Below are positions 1 through 9,191 of a DNA stretch of 64,000 bases, in pieces. This DNA is from Rhodococcus sp. OK302 (GTDB lineage: Bacteria > Actinomycetota > Actinomycetes > Mycobacteriales > Mycobacteriaceae). Both the position numbers and the translations under genes were made by a program. The notes under the pieces were generated by a model that was not told the DNA's origin, made no database searches, and saw only the letters and a program-made list of their open reading frames with translations. The stretch's first letter is position 1. Each line of letters opens with the position of its first letter. The DNA lies in NCBI RefSeq assembly GCF_002245895.1, contig NZ_NPJZ01000001.1:496001-560000 (forward strand), given 5' to 3'.

Positions 1-477
1 GCGTCGGAACGACTCCTGCGCGAAACCTGCGTACATGACACCGTCATACCCGTCGCGGACTACCTGTTGCATAGCCGCCTGGATGTCAGCCGGTGCGGAC
101 GTTGCCTGAATCGTCGTCACCTGCCAACCGAGCACCGCGCCCGCTTCCGTCGCGATTTCCGCTTGGGCGTTACACGCCGGCACACCGCAACTGACGTATG
201 CGATTCGTTTGCCAGTTGGGATCGGGCTGGTAATCGGTTCGGTCACTGCGATCGATGCGGGTACCACAGTGGCCTTGGATACAGCGGCCGTAGCATCGGC
301 AACACCCCCGGACGACGACGATGATGAACCGAGTTCGGTATTGTCTTCCACTGAATCGGAGCCGCACGCGGTTCCGAGGATGCCTATCGAGAGAACGGTG
401 GCCGCGGTTAGAACGCGACGTGTCAGCCGAGTTGAGCGTGGTGAGCTCCCAGCAAGTGACTGGCGCTGATGTCTCAT
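1..477 (-). CDS. RbsB-type substrate-binding lipoprotein, 3'-truncated by window edge
   Basis: This is the N-terminal 159 residues of an exported solute-binding protein; the C-terminus lies beyond position 1. The protein opens with a basic segment, a hydrophobic stretch and a lipobox (LGTAC, Cys39), so it should be anchored as a lipoprotein. A Ser-rich linker follows, then a start resembling periplasmic-binding-protein-like domain 1 (KRIAYVSCG, later DIQAAMQQVVRDGYDG). This suggests a sugar-type (CUT2, RbsB-like) ligand-binding fold. The ATG at 477 is chosen because AAGGAG lies about 10 bases upstream. The protein could serve the binding-protein-less ABC transporter at 19.4-22 kb, but that is inference. 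The ligand is unknown. Confidence 0.8.
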   Translation of the reverse strand, partial: MRHQRQSLAGSSPRSTRLTRRVLTAATVLSIGILGTACGSDSVEDNTELGSSSSSSGGVADATAAVSKATVVPASIAVTEPITSPIPTGKRIAYVSCGVPACNAQAEIATEAGAVLGWQVTTIQATSAPADIQAAMQQVVRDGYDGVMYAGFAQESFRR

Positions 478-705
478 ATGTTTATGTTCTCCTTGGTGTC
501 CATCCAGAATTATCAAATTGTCTGCTGTGTAGCTGTTTCCACCGCTAGCCGGCATCCCACGGAACAAATTCAGACGTCGGAAGGCAGTCGGCGGTGGCTT
601 GACTCCAACCCGGAATCCGGACGAACCAGGCCACGTTTTTTCATCCCGCTTCGATCAGCCCTTGTACGTAGACGACACCACCGGATCGTTCCGAGACCAC
701 GGATT

Positions 706-1851
706 TCAACAACGCGACTGTGCCCGGCTGGGACTGGCGCACGCGAGTGCGAATCGCTTGATGTCGGCAATGGTGGCAAGATTCGCCTCCCGCACCGATT
801 TTCGAAATATGCTCTCCGCGGCATGCGTCAGACCGAGATTGACCCGGCCGTAGGTCGGCACACCAGCCTTCATCAACTGTCGGTAGTAGGCTTCGCCCTC
901 ATCACGCAACGGATCGAGCTCGTTGACCGAAACCACGTGCGGCGGCAGGCCGATCATATCGTCAATAGAGGCAAAATATGGCCAGCACAAAGGATTCTCA
1001 GCATTCTGGCCATTCGGATCATACGTCGCGGCAAGGACATCCAAACGCGAGCACGAGGCGAAGTATCCGTCATTCTCGATCATCGACGGCAGCTCCCGCA
1101 GTTTACGCTCATCCGGCCAGCCGTAGCCGCCGCTGATGAACGGCACCATCGCGTACACCCCGTCGATCGACTCGAGTACGCCGTTCCGCTTCGCCGTCAA
1201 CGCGACGGCGAGCGCAAGGTTGCCACCGCCCGACTCACCCTGCACAACAACCGATGAGATTCCCAGCGATCCACGATGTACGTGAATCCATTCGAGGGCA
1301 CTCATACAGTCGTTCAGTCCCGCCGGGAACGGATGCGGGCCACGAACTCCTCCCGCGTTTCGGAAATCGACTGCGATTACCACCATCCCTGCGGAAACGA
1401 GATCCTCGCACCACTGCTGGTGCACTGGGTTGTCGACGGCCAGCATGGTCATGCCGCCGCCGTGCAGGTACACGACACCCGGAATCGCGTTGGCGGCGTT
1501 CACCGGCCGGTAGATGTGCAGTGCGATGTCGTTGCCCGCGGTACCGGTCACATTGTGGCTCTCTCGGACGACCGCGGGCCTGTCATCGACAAGGTCCTCG
1601 TTCAACGCCCCATAAAACGCCTCGAACCCCTGCTCGGTCTGAGCCACCAGCGCTAGCCGATCTGCTTCGGAGGCGTCGCGACCGATCGGGGACGGCGTGC
1701 TGTTTTCGGCGAACCCGAACGCGGACAATGTGGCAAGCAAGGTCGGGTTCATTCGCGGATCGGTCGACAAGTTGGAATCCGGGTCCGCCAGCCTTCCAAC
1801 TTGTCGAGCAGCCGGCCGCACTTGCGCCTCGTTGACTGATTCTGTTGTCAT
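706..1851 (-). CDS. Alpha/beta-hydrolase of the hormone-sensitive-lipase (HSL) family, probable esterase
   Basis: The 381-residue protein has the HSL oxyanion-hole motif HGGG (about 130-133) and the nucleophile elbow GESGG (Ser207). A late NELDPLRDEG segment and GLTHAAES supply candidate catalytic Asp and His. There is no signal peptide, so it should act in the cytoplasm. The reading frame extends upstream, but the ATG at 1851 follows a purine-rich GGAAGGTGAG site. It lies 58 bases downstream of a Baeyer-Villiger monooxygenase gene on the same strand. Such pairs often act in sequence, with the monooxygenase making an ester or lactone and the hydrolase opening it. Substrate specificity cannot be read from the sequence. 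Confidence 0.88.
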   Translation of the reverse strand: MTTESVNEAQVRPAARQVGRLADPDSNLSTDPRMNPTLLATLSAFGFAENSTPSPIGRDASEADRLALVAQTEQGFEAFYGALNEDLVDDRPAVVRESHNVTGTAGNDIALHIYRPVNAANAIPGVVYLHGGGMTMLAVDNPVHQQWCEDLVSAGMVVIAVDFRNAGGVRGPHPFPAGLNDCMSALEWIHVHRGSLGISSVVVQGESGGGNLALAVALTAKRNGVLESIDGVYAMVPFISGGYGWPDERKLRELPSMIENDGYFASCSRLDVLAATYDPNGQNAENPLCWPYFASIDDMIGLPPHVVSVNELDPLRDEGEAYYRQLMKAGVPTYGRVNLGLTHAAESIFRKSVREANLATIADIKRFALACASPSRAQSRC

Positions 1852-1909
1852 TCTTCTCACCTTCCGATATCGGCTACGCGGGCCTCGAGTGATTACATAC
1901 CCGAGTACG

Positions 1910-3541
1910 TCAGGACAATTGAAATCCTTTGTAGTCACTCGACTCAATCTCTTTGAGTCGCTTGCCGTACTCGACCACGCCACCCGGATAGATACCGAAG
2001 CTGTGAGCCTCTCCTTCGGTCTCGGTCCAGAACCACGACGACTTCGTCTCGCCGTACAGCGTCATGCCAACCAACTCGGCAACGTGCTCGGCCCACGCAT
2101 CGCAGGCCTCCTGTGTCGCCTCAACCTCGGCGAAATCCTTGTCCCGCAAGTGATTAACCAACGAATCGACGAATGCCGTCTGATGTTCGATGCAGCGCGG
2201 TATGTTCCCGCCCAGGGCTTGCGGACCGCCCAGCATCAACAGGTTCGGAAACCCGTTCGTACCTATCCCTGCGAAGGTCGACGGACCGCGCTTCCATGAA
2301 TCCTTCAAGGTGATGCCATCGCGGCCCCTTATGTCGATCTGGTCGAAGGCGCCGGTAATCGCGTTGAACCCCGTCGCATAAATGATGATGTCGAACTCGA
2401 ACTCTCGATCCGATGTCCGCACACCGTGTTCCGTAATCTCCTCCATCGGCGTCTCGCTGGTGTCGACGAGCTCGACATTCGCCTGGTTGTAGACCTCGTA
2501 GTATCGGGTCTCGTAAGGCGGACGGCGCTGGCCGAAGCCGTGATCGGTCGGGATCAGCTTCTTGGCTACGGCCGGGTCCGTCACTCGCTCACGAATTTTG
2601 TTCGCGAGGAACTCGGAGAACTCAGCATTGTATTCCTTGGTACGGACCACTTCAGTGAAGTTCGTATACAGTCTCGCGAAACCGCGGCGACGATACAAAG
2701 TCTCGTACCAGGCGTGCCGCTCTTCGACGTTGAAATCCTTGGCGGAAGCCATGATTGGTCCGTGCACGAACCCGCCGCGGGTGGATTTGGCCTTCTTCCA
2801 GATCGCGTCGTATTCACCTTTGATCTCCGCCATTTCCAGCGGTGTGATGGGCTCGTTGTTGAGCGGTGGGCACCAGTTGGGGCTGCGCTGAAAGACCGTC
2901 AGAGACTTCACGATCGGCCCGATGGCGGCAATTGTTTGCACGCCGCTCGATCCGGTGCCGATAACCGCCACCCGCTTGCCTTCGAAATCGACTCCCTCCT
3001 TGGGCCATCGTGCAGTGTGCACCGACTGTCCTTGGAAACGTTCGCGTCCCTGCACTCCGGGATAGCGCGGATCGGAAAGGATTCCGACGGCGGTAATGAG
3101 GAATCGCGTCCGGTACTGTTCGCCCTCCGTAGTCGTGACGAGCCACGTGGAGTCTGCGGGATCGAAATGTGCGGTCTCGATCCTCGTTTCCAACTTCATG
3201 TGGGGGCGCAGCTGGAGAAAATCGGCGGCATAGTTGAAATAGCGCTCGTTCTCGGGTTGACCGCTGAAGTGCTCGGACCAGTTCCATCCGTTTCGCAGTT
3301 CGTCGGAGAAGAAGTATCCGTAACTGTAACTCTCCGAATCGACTCTGGCCCCGGGATAGCGGTTCCAGTACCAGGTTCCCCCGACGCCATCTGCTGCATC
3401 GACAGCGAGAGCGTCGAAGCCCGCTGTGCGGAGCTTGTGCAGGATCTCGATTCCGGACAGACCGCATCCGATGATTAGTGCGTCGAGTATTCCTTGCTCG
3501 CGGGAAATAGTTTGCATGGTCTGCGCTTTCGGTCGGTTCAT
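1910..3541 (-). CDS. Baeyer-Villiger monooxygenase (FAD/NADPH-dependent)
   Basis: The 543-residue flavoprotein has an N-terminal Rossmann motif GCGLSG (25-30) for FAD and a second one, GTGSSG (195-200), for NADPH. Between them lies the Baeyer-Villiger fingerprint FxGxxxHxxxWP (FQGQSVHTARWP, 169-180). Length and motif order match cyclohexanone-monooxygenase-like type I BVMOs, which insert oxygen beside a ketone carbonyl to give an ester or lactone. The ATG at 3541 follows AAGGAG. The downstream HSL esterase would hydrolyse the product. A palindromic operator candidate lies 30-50 bases upstream of the start. The ketone substrate is unknown; cyclic terpenoid or steroid-derived ketones are possible. 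Confidence 0.93.
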   Translation of the reverse strand: MNRPKAQTMQTISREQGILDALIIGCGLSGIEILHKLRTAGFDALAVDAADGVGGTWYWNRYPGARVDSESYSYGYFFSDELRNGWNWSEHFSGQPENERYFNYAADFLQLRPHMKLETRIETAHFDPADSTWLVTTTEGEQYRTRFLITAVGILSDPRYPGVQGRERFQGQSVHTARWPKEGVDFEGKRVAVIGTGSSGVQTIAAIGPIVKSLTVFQRSPNWCPPLNNEPITPLEMAEIKGEYDAIWKKAKSTRGGFVHGPIMASAKDFNVEERHAWYETLYRRRGFARLYTNFTEVVRTKEYNAEFSEFLANKIRERVTDPAVAKKLIPTDHGFGQRRPPYETRYYEVYNQANVELVDTSETPMEEITEHGVRTSDREFEFDIIIYATGFNAITGAFDQIDIRGRDGITLKDSWKRGPSTFAGIGTNGFPNLLMLGGPQALGGNIPRCIEHQTAFVDSLVNHLRDKDFAEVEATQEACDAWAEHVAELVGMTLYGETKSSWFWTETEGEAHSFGIYPGGVVEYGKRLKEIESSDYKGFQLS

Positions 3542-3570
3542 GACCGCTCCTTATCTCGGATTCGACAAAC

Positions 3571-3590
3571 CTAGTCGTCCAGTCGACTAG
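3571..3590. promoter_or_regulatory. Palindromic operator candidate, copy 1
   Basis: CTAGTCGTCCAGTCGACTAG has 7-base inverted arms around a 6-base centre. It lies just upstream of the BVMO gene and shares 16 of 20 bases with the site at 6981-7000. This suggests one regulator, plausibly the TetR protein encoded at 12182-12787. Confidence 0.6.
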
Positions 3591-3661
3591 AGGTCAAGAT
3601 CGTTTCTATTCGTTAAATTCCTTGGATTACCTTGTACAACAGTCTTTTTCGTACGACGGAC

Positions 3662-4639
3662 CTATACTTCGGATACGAGCGGCGCGATTGCCGGCACCCG
3701 ACATGCTGCGGCGTACTCGTTCTGCAACTGCGCGACGATCTCGGCCACCATGGGAATCTCATCGATGAAGTCGATGCTCTGTCCTGCACTCCAGATATTT
3801 CGCCAAGGAGTGACACCGGCGGGAAGGTGATCGCTGCCCAACTTACCGCTCGCTTGGGGTAGTGAGTCGGGATCGATCCCCGCAGACAAAAGCGACGCTT
3901 CGATCCAGTTCGCCGGCACTCCCGACACACCTCCCGTGTACCGCAGGCCGCTGGAGGACTCGGAGACCAGAAGTTGCTTGTAACGATCGGGGGCCAGGGA
4001 CTCACGCGAGCCGATGAAGCGGGTGCCGACGTACGCGAGATCCGCTCCGAGAACCTCAGCGGCCCGAACGGCGGCACCGTGGCCGACCGCTCCCGCCATG
4101 ACGATCACACCGTCGAACATCTGACGCAGTCGTGGGATGAGAACGAGATGACTGATGGTTCCCGAGTGCCCGCCACCACCCGCGCCGATCGCTATCAGTC
4201 CGTCGGCGCCGGCCGCAATCGCCTTCTCCGCGAAGTGGAAGCTGGTGACGTCGTGGAACACGACACCGCCCCAGTCATGCACTCGTTCAATAAGTCTCGA
4301 TGGATTTCCGGCTGCACTGACGATGATGTCCACCCCATAGCGCCGGCACACATCGAGGTTCAGTTTAAGCTCGTCATCGTCCATCCGGGTCGCGAGATTG
4401 ACAGCAATCGGGCCGATGCGAGCCGTGGGGTCCTCGGCGAGCCGGTTGTCGATGGCCTCACGGATGTCGCGTAGCCACGACTCGAACTCGTCGAGCGAAC
4501 GAGCGTTGTGCCGGGGCAATCCGCCCACGACTCCGCTGAGGCAGGCCTCTCGCACCAGATCCGGGCCGGTGACGAGGAACATCGGTGAACAGAAAACCGG
4601 CACTGACAGCCGATCGCGAATGCGCTGGCTTATGGTCAT
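3662..4639 (-). CDS. Nitronate monooxygenase / 2-nitropropane-dioxygenase-family flavoprotein
   Basis: The 325-residue TIM-barrel protein begins with the family signature PVFCSPMFLVTGP. It has the FMN phosphate-binding glycine run GAGGGGHSG and the later AGAVGHGAAVRAAEVLGADLAYVGTRF. Members use FMN to oxidise nitronates, but actinobacterial relatives include IpdC, which acts on CoA thioesters in steroid ring degradation. Being next to acyl-CoA dehydrogenases, a CoA-ester redox role is as likely as nitronate detoxification. It lies 10 bases upstream of the short dehydrogenase-like gene's stop and is probably co-transcribed with it. Confidence 0.88.
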   Translation of the reverse strand: MTISQRIRDRLSVPVFCSPMFLVTGPDLVREACLSGVVGGLPRHNARSLDEFESWLRDIREAIDNRLAEDPTARIGPIAVNLATRMDDDELKLNLDVCRRYGVDIIVSAAGNPSRLIERVHDWGGVVFHDVTSFHFAEKAIAAGADGLIAIGAGGGGHSGTISHLVLIPRLRQMFDGVIVMAGAVGHGAAVRAAEVLGADLAYVGTRFIGSRESLAPDRYKQLLVSESSSGLRYTGGVSGVPANWIEASLLSAGIDPDSLPQASGKLGSDHLPAGVTPWRNIWSAGQSIDFIDEIPMVAEIVAQLQNEYAAACRVPAIAPLVSEV

Positions 4640-4649
4640 GCGTTGCCCT

Positions 4650-5732
4650 TCATTTCTCGGTTAGGTTCTGGCACTTAAGTTCCAATATGTCGGCGAGCTG
4701 ATCGCGGGCGACTCCTTGCGGCCCGGCAAGCGCGACGTTGGCATGCGCCCGCCGCACGTACAGGTGCGCGTCGTGTTCCCATGTGTATCCGATTCCACCC
4801 AGCAATCGAAGGCATTCCGTGGTCACACGGACGGCTGACGGGATCACGAGTCGCTGCGCTACCAGTGCAAGTTTGTGTCCGTCGGGTCCGTGCTCGTCTT
4901 GTTCGGCGATCGCCGCACGGACGACGGCTTCGCAAAGTTCCACCGTGCAATAGATATCTGCCAACTGATGTTTCACGCCCTGGAACGATCCCATCAGGCG
5001 GCCGAAGGCAACTCGAATCTTGGCGTAGTCGGCCACCATCGCCAGCGCGCCTCTCATCAGGCCCAACGCATCAGCCGCGAGCAGTACCCGGCGGTGGTCC
5101 GCCAGACGTTGCAGCCCGTCAGCCGGCAATGGGTGAAAATCGTAGGGCGCATTGGTGAGTCGAACACATGCTGTCCGACGGGTCAGATCGAGCCCGTCGA
5201 TCTGCGTGATATCGACGCCCCTGGCGTCGGCGGGCACGATGATCAATCCCGCGTCGGTCAACGCCACAATCATGGTGGCGCCTGGTCCATCCAGCACTGT
5301 TGACAGCATCCCTGTGGCGCCGCCATCGGAGAGCACGATATCGGCATGGTGCGTTCCCAGGTCGAATCCGATGATCGCGTTACCCTCGAGAAGGTTCACC
5401 CCAAGGGTATGCCACGGGGCATCCTCGGCAAGGAGCATTGCATCCATTGCCAGAACAGTTGACAACAGAGGTGCTCCGGACAATCCTGCCGCTAGTTCCT
5501 CAATTGCGACTGCGACCTCGGCAAGCCCCGTTTCCGCACCACCGATCTCGCTGGGCGCCAACAGACCTGACAGCCCGATCTCACGACAGCCCCGTACCCA
5601 GCTGGCGCGGTCGTAGGGAGCTGCAGCAGTACCTTCAGCAGCCCGGACGGCGTCGGAGGGGCAAGTGATGGCCACCCACCTGCGCACGGCGTCACGCAAC
5701 TGATCATGCTCGGTCTTCGTCGAGAGTGACAC
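4650..5732 (-). CDS. Acyl-CoA dehydrogenase, short partner subunit
   Basis: This 360-residue protein has the acyl-CoA dehydrogenase fold. The C-terminal half is clear: RVAFGRLMGSFQGVKHQLAD and GGIGYTWEHDAHLY, where the Glu is a candidate catalytic base. The N-terminal half lacks the usual EPDAGSD-type FAD/substrate motif. It starts 2 bases after the stop of the 404-residue partner (5734-6948). Long/short pairs of this kind form heterotetrameric (alpha2beta2) dehydrogenases in actinobacterial steroid side-chain degradation, for example FadE28-FadE29. An equivalent complex here is inference from gene pairing and motif complementarity. Confidence 0.85.
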   Translation of the reverse strand: MSLSTKTEHDQLRDAVRRWVAITCPSDAVRAAEGTAAAPYDRASWVRGCREIGLSGLLAPSEIGGAETGLAEVAVAIEELAAGLSGAPLLSTVLAMDAMLLAEDAPWHTLGVNLLEGNAIIGFDLGTHHADIVLSDGGATGMLSTVLDGPGATMIVALTDAGLIIVPADARGVDITQIDGLDLTRRTACVRLTNAPYDFHPLPADGLQRLADHRRVLLAADALGLMRGALAMVADYAKIRVAFGRLMGSFQGVKHQLADIYCTVELCEAVVRAAIAEQDEHGPDGHKLALVAQRLVIPSAVRVTTECLRLLGGIGYTWEHDAHLYVRRAHANVALAGPQGVARDQLADILELKCQNLTEK

Positions 5733-5733
5733 G

Positions 5734-6948
5734 TCAGCTCCCCTGCTGTCGGTTATGCGCGATAATCTCCCGGAAAGTCATCGTCTTTGACGGATCCGAC
5801 TCACGCGGTAACCCGAGTCCCCGCTCCGCGATGATGTTCTTCTGAATCTCTTCGGTACCGCCGGCGATCGACAGGGCCGGCGCGGACAAAATTGCCTTCT
5901 CGACCGCCGGATCTTCGTACACTGCAACAGATCCGAGGATTCGGGTCGCCCGCTCCGCTGCGTCGACGTTGGCCCGCCCGATGAGCAGCTTGGACACCGA
6001 ATGATCCACGGGTCCGCTGAGACCGTCGTGCGCAAGCTGGGCATACCGCGCCCGCAGTAGCGACAGCGCCTCATGCTCGACGTAGTAGTCGACCAGCGCA
6101 GTGATGGCGGCATCGTCCGCAGGATCACCGTGTTTGTGCCACAGAGCCGCGACATTCGGGTACGACACCGCCTCAGTCGCTTTGCCATCGGTGCCAACGC
6201 CGCTCGAGACAGCCCCCCGTTCGTGGGTGAGCATCCGGCCGGCGATTCTCCAGCCATCGTTGATCTCGCCGAGCACCATGCCATCGGGAACAAATGCCTG
6301 ATCGAGTACGACTTCGTTGAACACGGCATTGCCGGTCATGTCGCGAAGCGGCGAGACGGTGACACCCTCGGCGTGCATGTCGACGAGCATCATCGTGATC
6401 CCCTGATGCTTGGGTGCGTCAGGTTCGGTACGCACGAGCGCAACTCCGTAGTCGGCACGGTGTGCGTTGGTGTTCCAAACCTTGCGTCCGGTGATCCGGA
6501 ATCCCCCGTCATCCCGCACTGCCGAGGTACGCAATCCTGCGAGGTCGGTACCAGCGTCAGGCTCGGAGAACAGCTGACACCAGATCGAGTCGCCACTCAA
6601 TATCGCTGGGCACAGGAGTCGGCGCTGCGCCTCGGTCCCCATATCCACGATGGTCGGACCTACCGTTCCCATGCCGATACGGAAGGGATCGAGTGGCAGC
6701 GTGTACTGCGCAGTTTCATCGCGAAAGGTCTGCGCGTCCACGTCGCCACGACCGGCTCCTCCGGCATCGAGCGGCCACGTCAATCCATTGAGGCCGGCCG
6801 CGTGCATTAGTGCCATGAACTCCCGCGCTGCAGGCAAATCGGATGGCCCCCGGCCTACGACGACATCGTGTCGATAGGGCTCCGCATGCTCGTGTAACCA
6901 TCCCCTGACGAAGGCACGGAACTCGTCAGTAGATTCATCGAATGTCAC
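5734..6948 (-). CDS. Acyl-CoA dehydrogenase, long partner subunit
   Basis: The 404-residue acyl-CoA dehydrogenase introduces an alpha,beta double bond in a CoA thioester using FAD. Signatures are QLFSEPDAGTDLAGL, FRITGRKVWNTNAH and the C-terminal GGTEEIQKNIIAERGLGLP. The canonical Gly-Gly-x-Gly-Tyr-x-x-Glu segment is not in this subunit but in the adjacent short one, which fits a heteromeric enzyme. It is first in the leftward sub-operon and faces 7120-8274 across a palindromic operator candidate. Confidence 0.9.
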   Translation of the reverse strand: MTFDESTDEFRAFVRGWLHEHAEPYRHDVVVGRGPSDLPAAREFMALMHAAGLNGLTWPLDAGGAGRGDVDAQTFRDETAQYTLPLDPFRIGMGTVGPTIVDMGTEAQRRLLCPAILSGDSIWCQLFSEPDAGTDLAGLRTSAVRDDGGFRITGRKVWNTNAHRADYGVALVRTEPDAPKHQGITMMLVDMHAEGVTVSPLRDMTGNAVFNEVVLDQAFVPDGMVLGEINDGWRIAGRMLTHERGAVSSGVGTDGKATEAVSYPNVAALWHKHGDPADDAAITALVDYYVEHEALSLLRARYAQLAHDGLSGPVDHSVSKLLIGRANVDAAERATRILGSVAVYEDPAVEKAILSAPALSIAGGTEEIQKNIIAERGLGLPRESDPSKTMTFREIIAHNRQQGS

Positions 6949-6980
6949 AGTGTGCCTTACCTTTCCGCCGATCTTGACGA

Positions 6981-7000
6981 CTAGTCAACCGGTCGACTAT
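6981..7000. promoter_or_regulatory. Palindromic operator candidate, copy 2
   Basis: The core TAGTCAACCGGTCGACTA is an 18-base palindrome with one mismatched pair. It sits between the divergent acyl-CoA dehydrogenase genes starting at 6948 and 7120, so one bound regulator could control both blocks. It matches the site upstream of the BVMO at 16 of 20 positions. Confidence 0.65.
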
Positions 7001-7119
7001 GGTCAAAGTACCACCGCCCGGGCTGGTTGGCTAGAGATTCGACGAAACGCCTGCCAACCGATCGACAGCCGCGCGTTGCCACAACTGGACGAAAGTCCCA
7101 CGTTTCGGAGGAGTTATCC

Positions 7120-8274
7120 ATGGAATTCGGATGGACTGACGAGGAAGAGCAATTCCGCGAGCAAGTTCAGCGCGCCTTTGCCAAGTACGCCCGGCCTGGG
7201 TGGACCCATCACGACCGGGACATGCCCACGCCGCAGGATCGAGATGATGCGATCGCGTTTTGCCAGGCTCTCGCCGGCGAGCAGTTACTCACTCCCCAGT
7301 GGCCCGAAGAATACGGTGGCCGGTCCGCTTCTGGGTGGGAGCAGGCCATCCTAGGGGAAGTAGCTTGGGGTGCCGGCGAACCACGCGGCCCGCAATACAT
7401 GAACGTGAACTGGATCGGCCCGGCAATCATCTACGCCGGTACCAAAGAGCAAAAGGAGTACCACCTTTCGCGCATCGGACAAGGAAATGTGCTGTGGTGC
7501 CAAGGATTCTCCGAACCCGATGCCGGTTCAGACCTCGCCTCACTCCGCACGGCCGCGGTCCGCGACGGCGATGAGTACGTGATCAACGGCCAGAAATGCT
7601 GGACGTCGTACGGCCACGAAGCAGAGTTCTGCTTCCTGCTGTGCCGAACCGACCCTGACGCCGAACGCCATTCGGGCATCTCGATCTTTCTGGTCCCCAT
7701 GGACACACCCGGTATCGAAGTGCGGGAGATCATGTCCCCGTACGCCGAACACCTCGTGCACGAGGTGTTCCTGACCGATGCGCGCGTCTCTGCTGATTGT
7801 CGACTCGGCCCGGAGAACGAAGGCTGGTCAATCATCACCGAGGTCCTCGCCAACGAGCGGGCCGGCTGGGTCACGCATGAGAACGCTCTACGCCGACTGG
7901 ACAAGCTGTTGAGCAGACCGCTGGTCGATACCGATGATCCGGACACGTCCGCGGCCGCCGGTCGCGCCTACGCGATGGCCGAAGCAACCAGGATGCTCAA
8001 CTTTCTCGCAATCGACGAACGGGAGAACGATACGCCGGGCAAACGCCGCGCCATCGCGCCTGTCGCACAAGCTGCCCTCGGACTACTCGAACCGGCCGTG
8101 GGCTGGGCCCTTCACGAGATCTCGGGAAACGAAGCGCTGGACCCCGACTCCATCGCCGGGCAGTCGCTGGTGAGCATGACCGCCGGCCCCATCGCGGCCG
8201 GGGCACTGGAGATCCAATTCAACTTGATAGCCAAACAGACCTTGGGGCTACCGAAGGAAGGAACCCGGGCATGA
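7120..8274 (+). CDS. Acyl-CoA dehydrogenase, long partner subunit (second pair)
   Basis: The 384-residue acyl-CoA dehydrogenase shows QGFSEPDAGSDLASL and the substrate-loop region INGQKCWTSYGHEAEF. It ends in LEIQFNLIAKQTLGLPKEG. The upstream frame is open, but the ATG at 7120 is chosen because CGGAGGAG precedes it. The final codon overlaps the start of the 306-residue partner (ATGA), so the two are translationally coupled. The conserved Glu-containing segment is carried by the partner, as in the first pair. It is first gene of the rightward catabolic operon. Confidence 0.9.
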   Translation: MEFGWTDEEEQFREQVQRAFAKYARPGWTHHDRDMPTPQDRDDAIAFCQALAGEQLLTPQWPEEYGGRSASGWEQAILGEVAWGAGEPRGPQYMNVNWIGPAIIYAGTKEQKEYHLSRIGQGNVLWCQGFSEPDAGSDLASLRTAAVRDGDEYVINGQKCWTSYGHEAEFCFLLCRTDPDAERHSGISIFLVPMDTPGIEVREIMSPYAEHLVHEVFLTDARVSADCRLGPENEGWSIITEVLANERAGWVTHENALRRLDKLLSRPLVDTDDPDTSAAAGRAYAMAEATRMLNFLAIDERENDTPGKRRAIAPVAQAALGLLEPAVGWALHEISGNEALDPDSIAGQSLVSMTAGPIAAGALEIQFNLIAKQTLGLPKEGTRA

Positions 8275-9191
8275 AACTGACACCGACCCAGGACCAAGCG
8301 GATATCGTTGCTGCCGCAGTTGGTGCCGTTCGACGGGCCACCGCCGTCGGCGGCGAAAACGAATCCCGTGCTGCACTCGAAGCGCTCCGCGATGGCGGAT
8401 TCTTGGACCTTGCCACACAGGCGGGCCCACTCGAGGCCGCTCTCGTCACGGAAGCGATCTCACGGGAGGGTGTGCTGGCGCCCGTGGGTGCTCGCCTATT
8501 GGTCGCGCCGGCATGCGGATTGACCGACGGACTGGTCGTCGGCCTGATCGAGGGACGAAACTCGCTTGTGCGCTATGGCGCCGACGCCGACGTCTTCATC
8601 GGCGTCGACGGTGACACGGCGTTTGTCGCACACCGCGATCAAGTGACTGTCTCGTGTGCGCAACAGGGCATCGGCACACCGGTCGCCCGTGTCGTGGTGG
8701 ACAGTTGCACACACTTGTCGGCAGCACAGTCAGCAGCGGTGCAGCGGCGCTGGCGCATTGCAATGGCGGCCGAGGCCGCCGGCGCGATGGCGGCGGCGAT
8801 CGCGCTGACCGTGCCGCACGTGTCTCAGCGAATTGCTTTCGGCCGGCAGTTGGGATCGTTCCAGGCTGTTCAACACCGACTTGCACGTGCCGAAGTCTTT
8901 GCCCAGGGAACCAGTTGGCTGGCTCGCCACGCTGCGTGGGCTGGAGACGACGAGTATCTGTCGGCAGCCTGTGCGACATATGCATGCCTGGCGGCGGTCC
9001 AAGTATACGAGAATACCCACCAGGTGACCGGCGCCGCCGGGGTGACCACCGAGCATGGGCTTGCGAAACACACTCTCCGACTGGTGGGGCTGCAACGCGA
9101 GCTCGGCGGACTCAACGCGCACGCCCGGCTGGTCACCGCCGCTCGCCTCGCTGACATGACGCCAGCAGGTCTGCAGGACAATGTCGCCTGA
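8271..9191 (+). CDS. Acyl-CoA dehydrogenase, short partner subunit (second pair)
   Basis: This 306-residue protein is short for the family and has a weak N-terminal domain. It retains the C-terminal helical domain: RIAFGRQLGSFQAVQHRLARAEV and TGAAGVTTEHGLAKHTLR, with a candidate catalytic Glu. It overlaps the preceding long subunit by 4 bases and the following crotonase by 11. The likely role is the non-FAD-motif subunit of a heterotetrameric dehydrogenase; this is inferred from pairing and motif distribution. Confidence 0.85.
   Translation: MKLTPTQDQADIVAAAVGAVRRATAVGGENESRAALEALRDGGFLDLATQAGPLEAALVTEAISREGVLAPVGARLLVAPACGLTDGLVVGLIEGRNSLVRYGADADVFIGVDGDTAFVAHRDQVTVSCAQQGIGTPVARVVVDSCTHLSAAQSAAVQRRWRIAMAAEAAGAMAAAIALTVPHVSQRIAFGRQLGSFQAVQHRLARAEVFAQGTSWLARHAAWAGDDEYLSAACATYACLAAVQVYENTHQVTGAAGVTTEHGLAKHTLRLVGLQRELGGLNAHARLVTAARLADMTPAGLQDNVA

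Noticed and set aside
469..1257. 262-codon plus-strand frame opposite the esterase
   Set aside because: It is antisense to a gene with HSL motifs; its translation is Arg-rich and motif-free, as expected of high-GC shadows.
2426..3478. 350-codon plus-strand frame opposite the BVMO
   Set aside because: The minus strand has both Rossmann motifs and the BVMO fingerprint; the plus frame has none.
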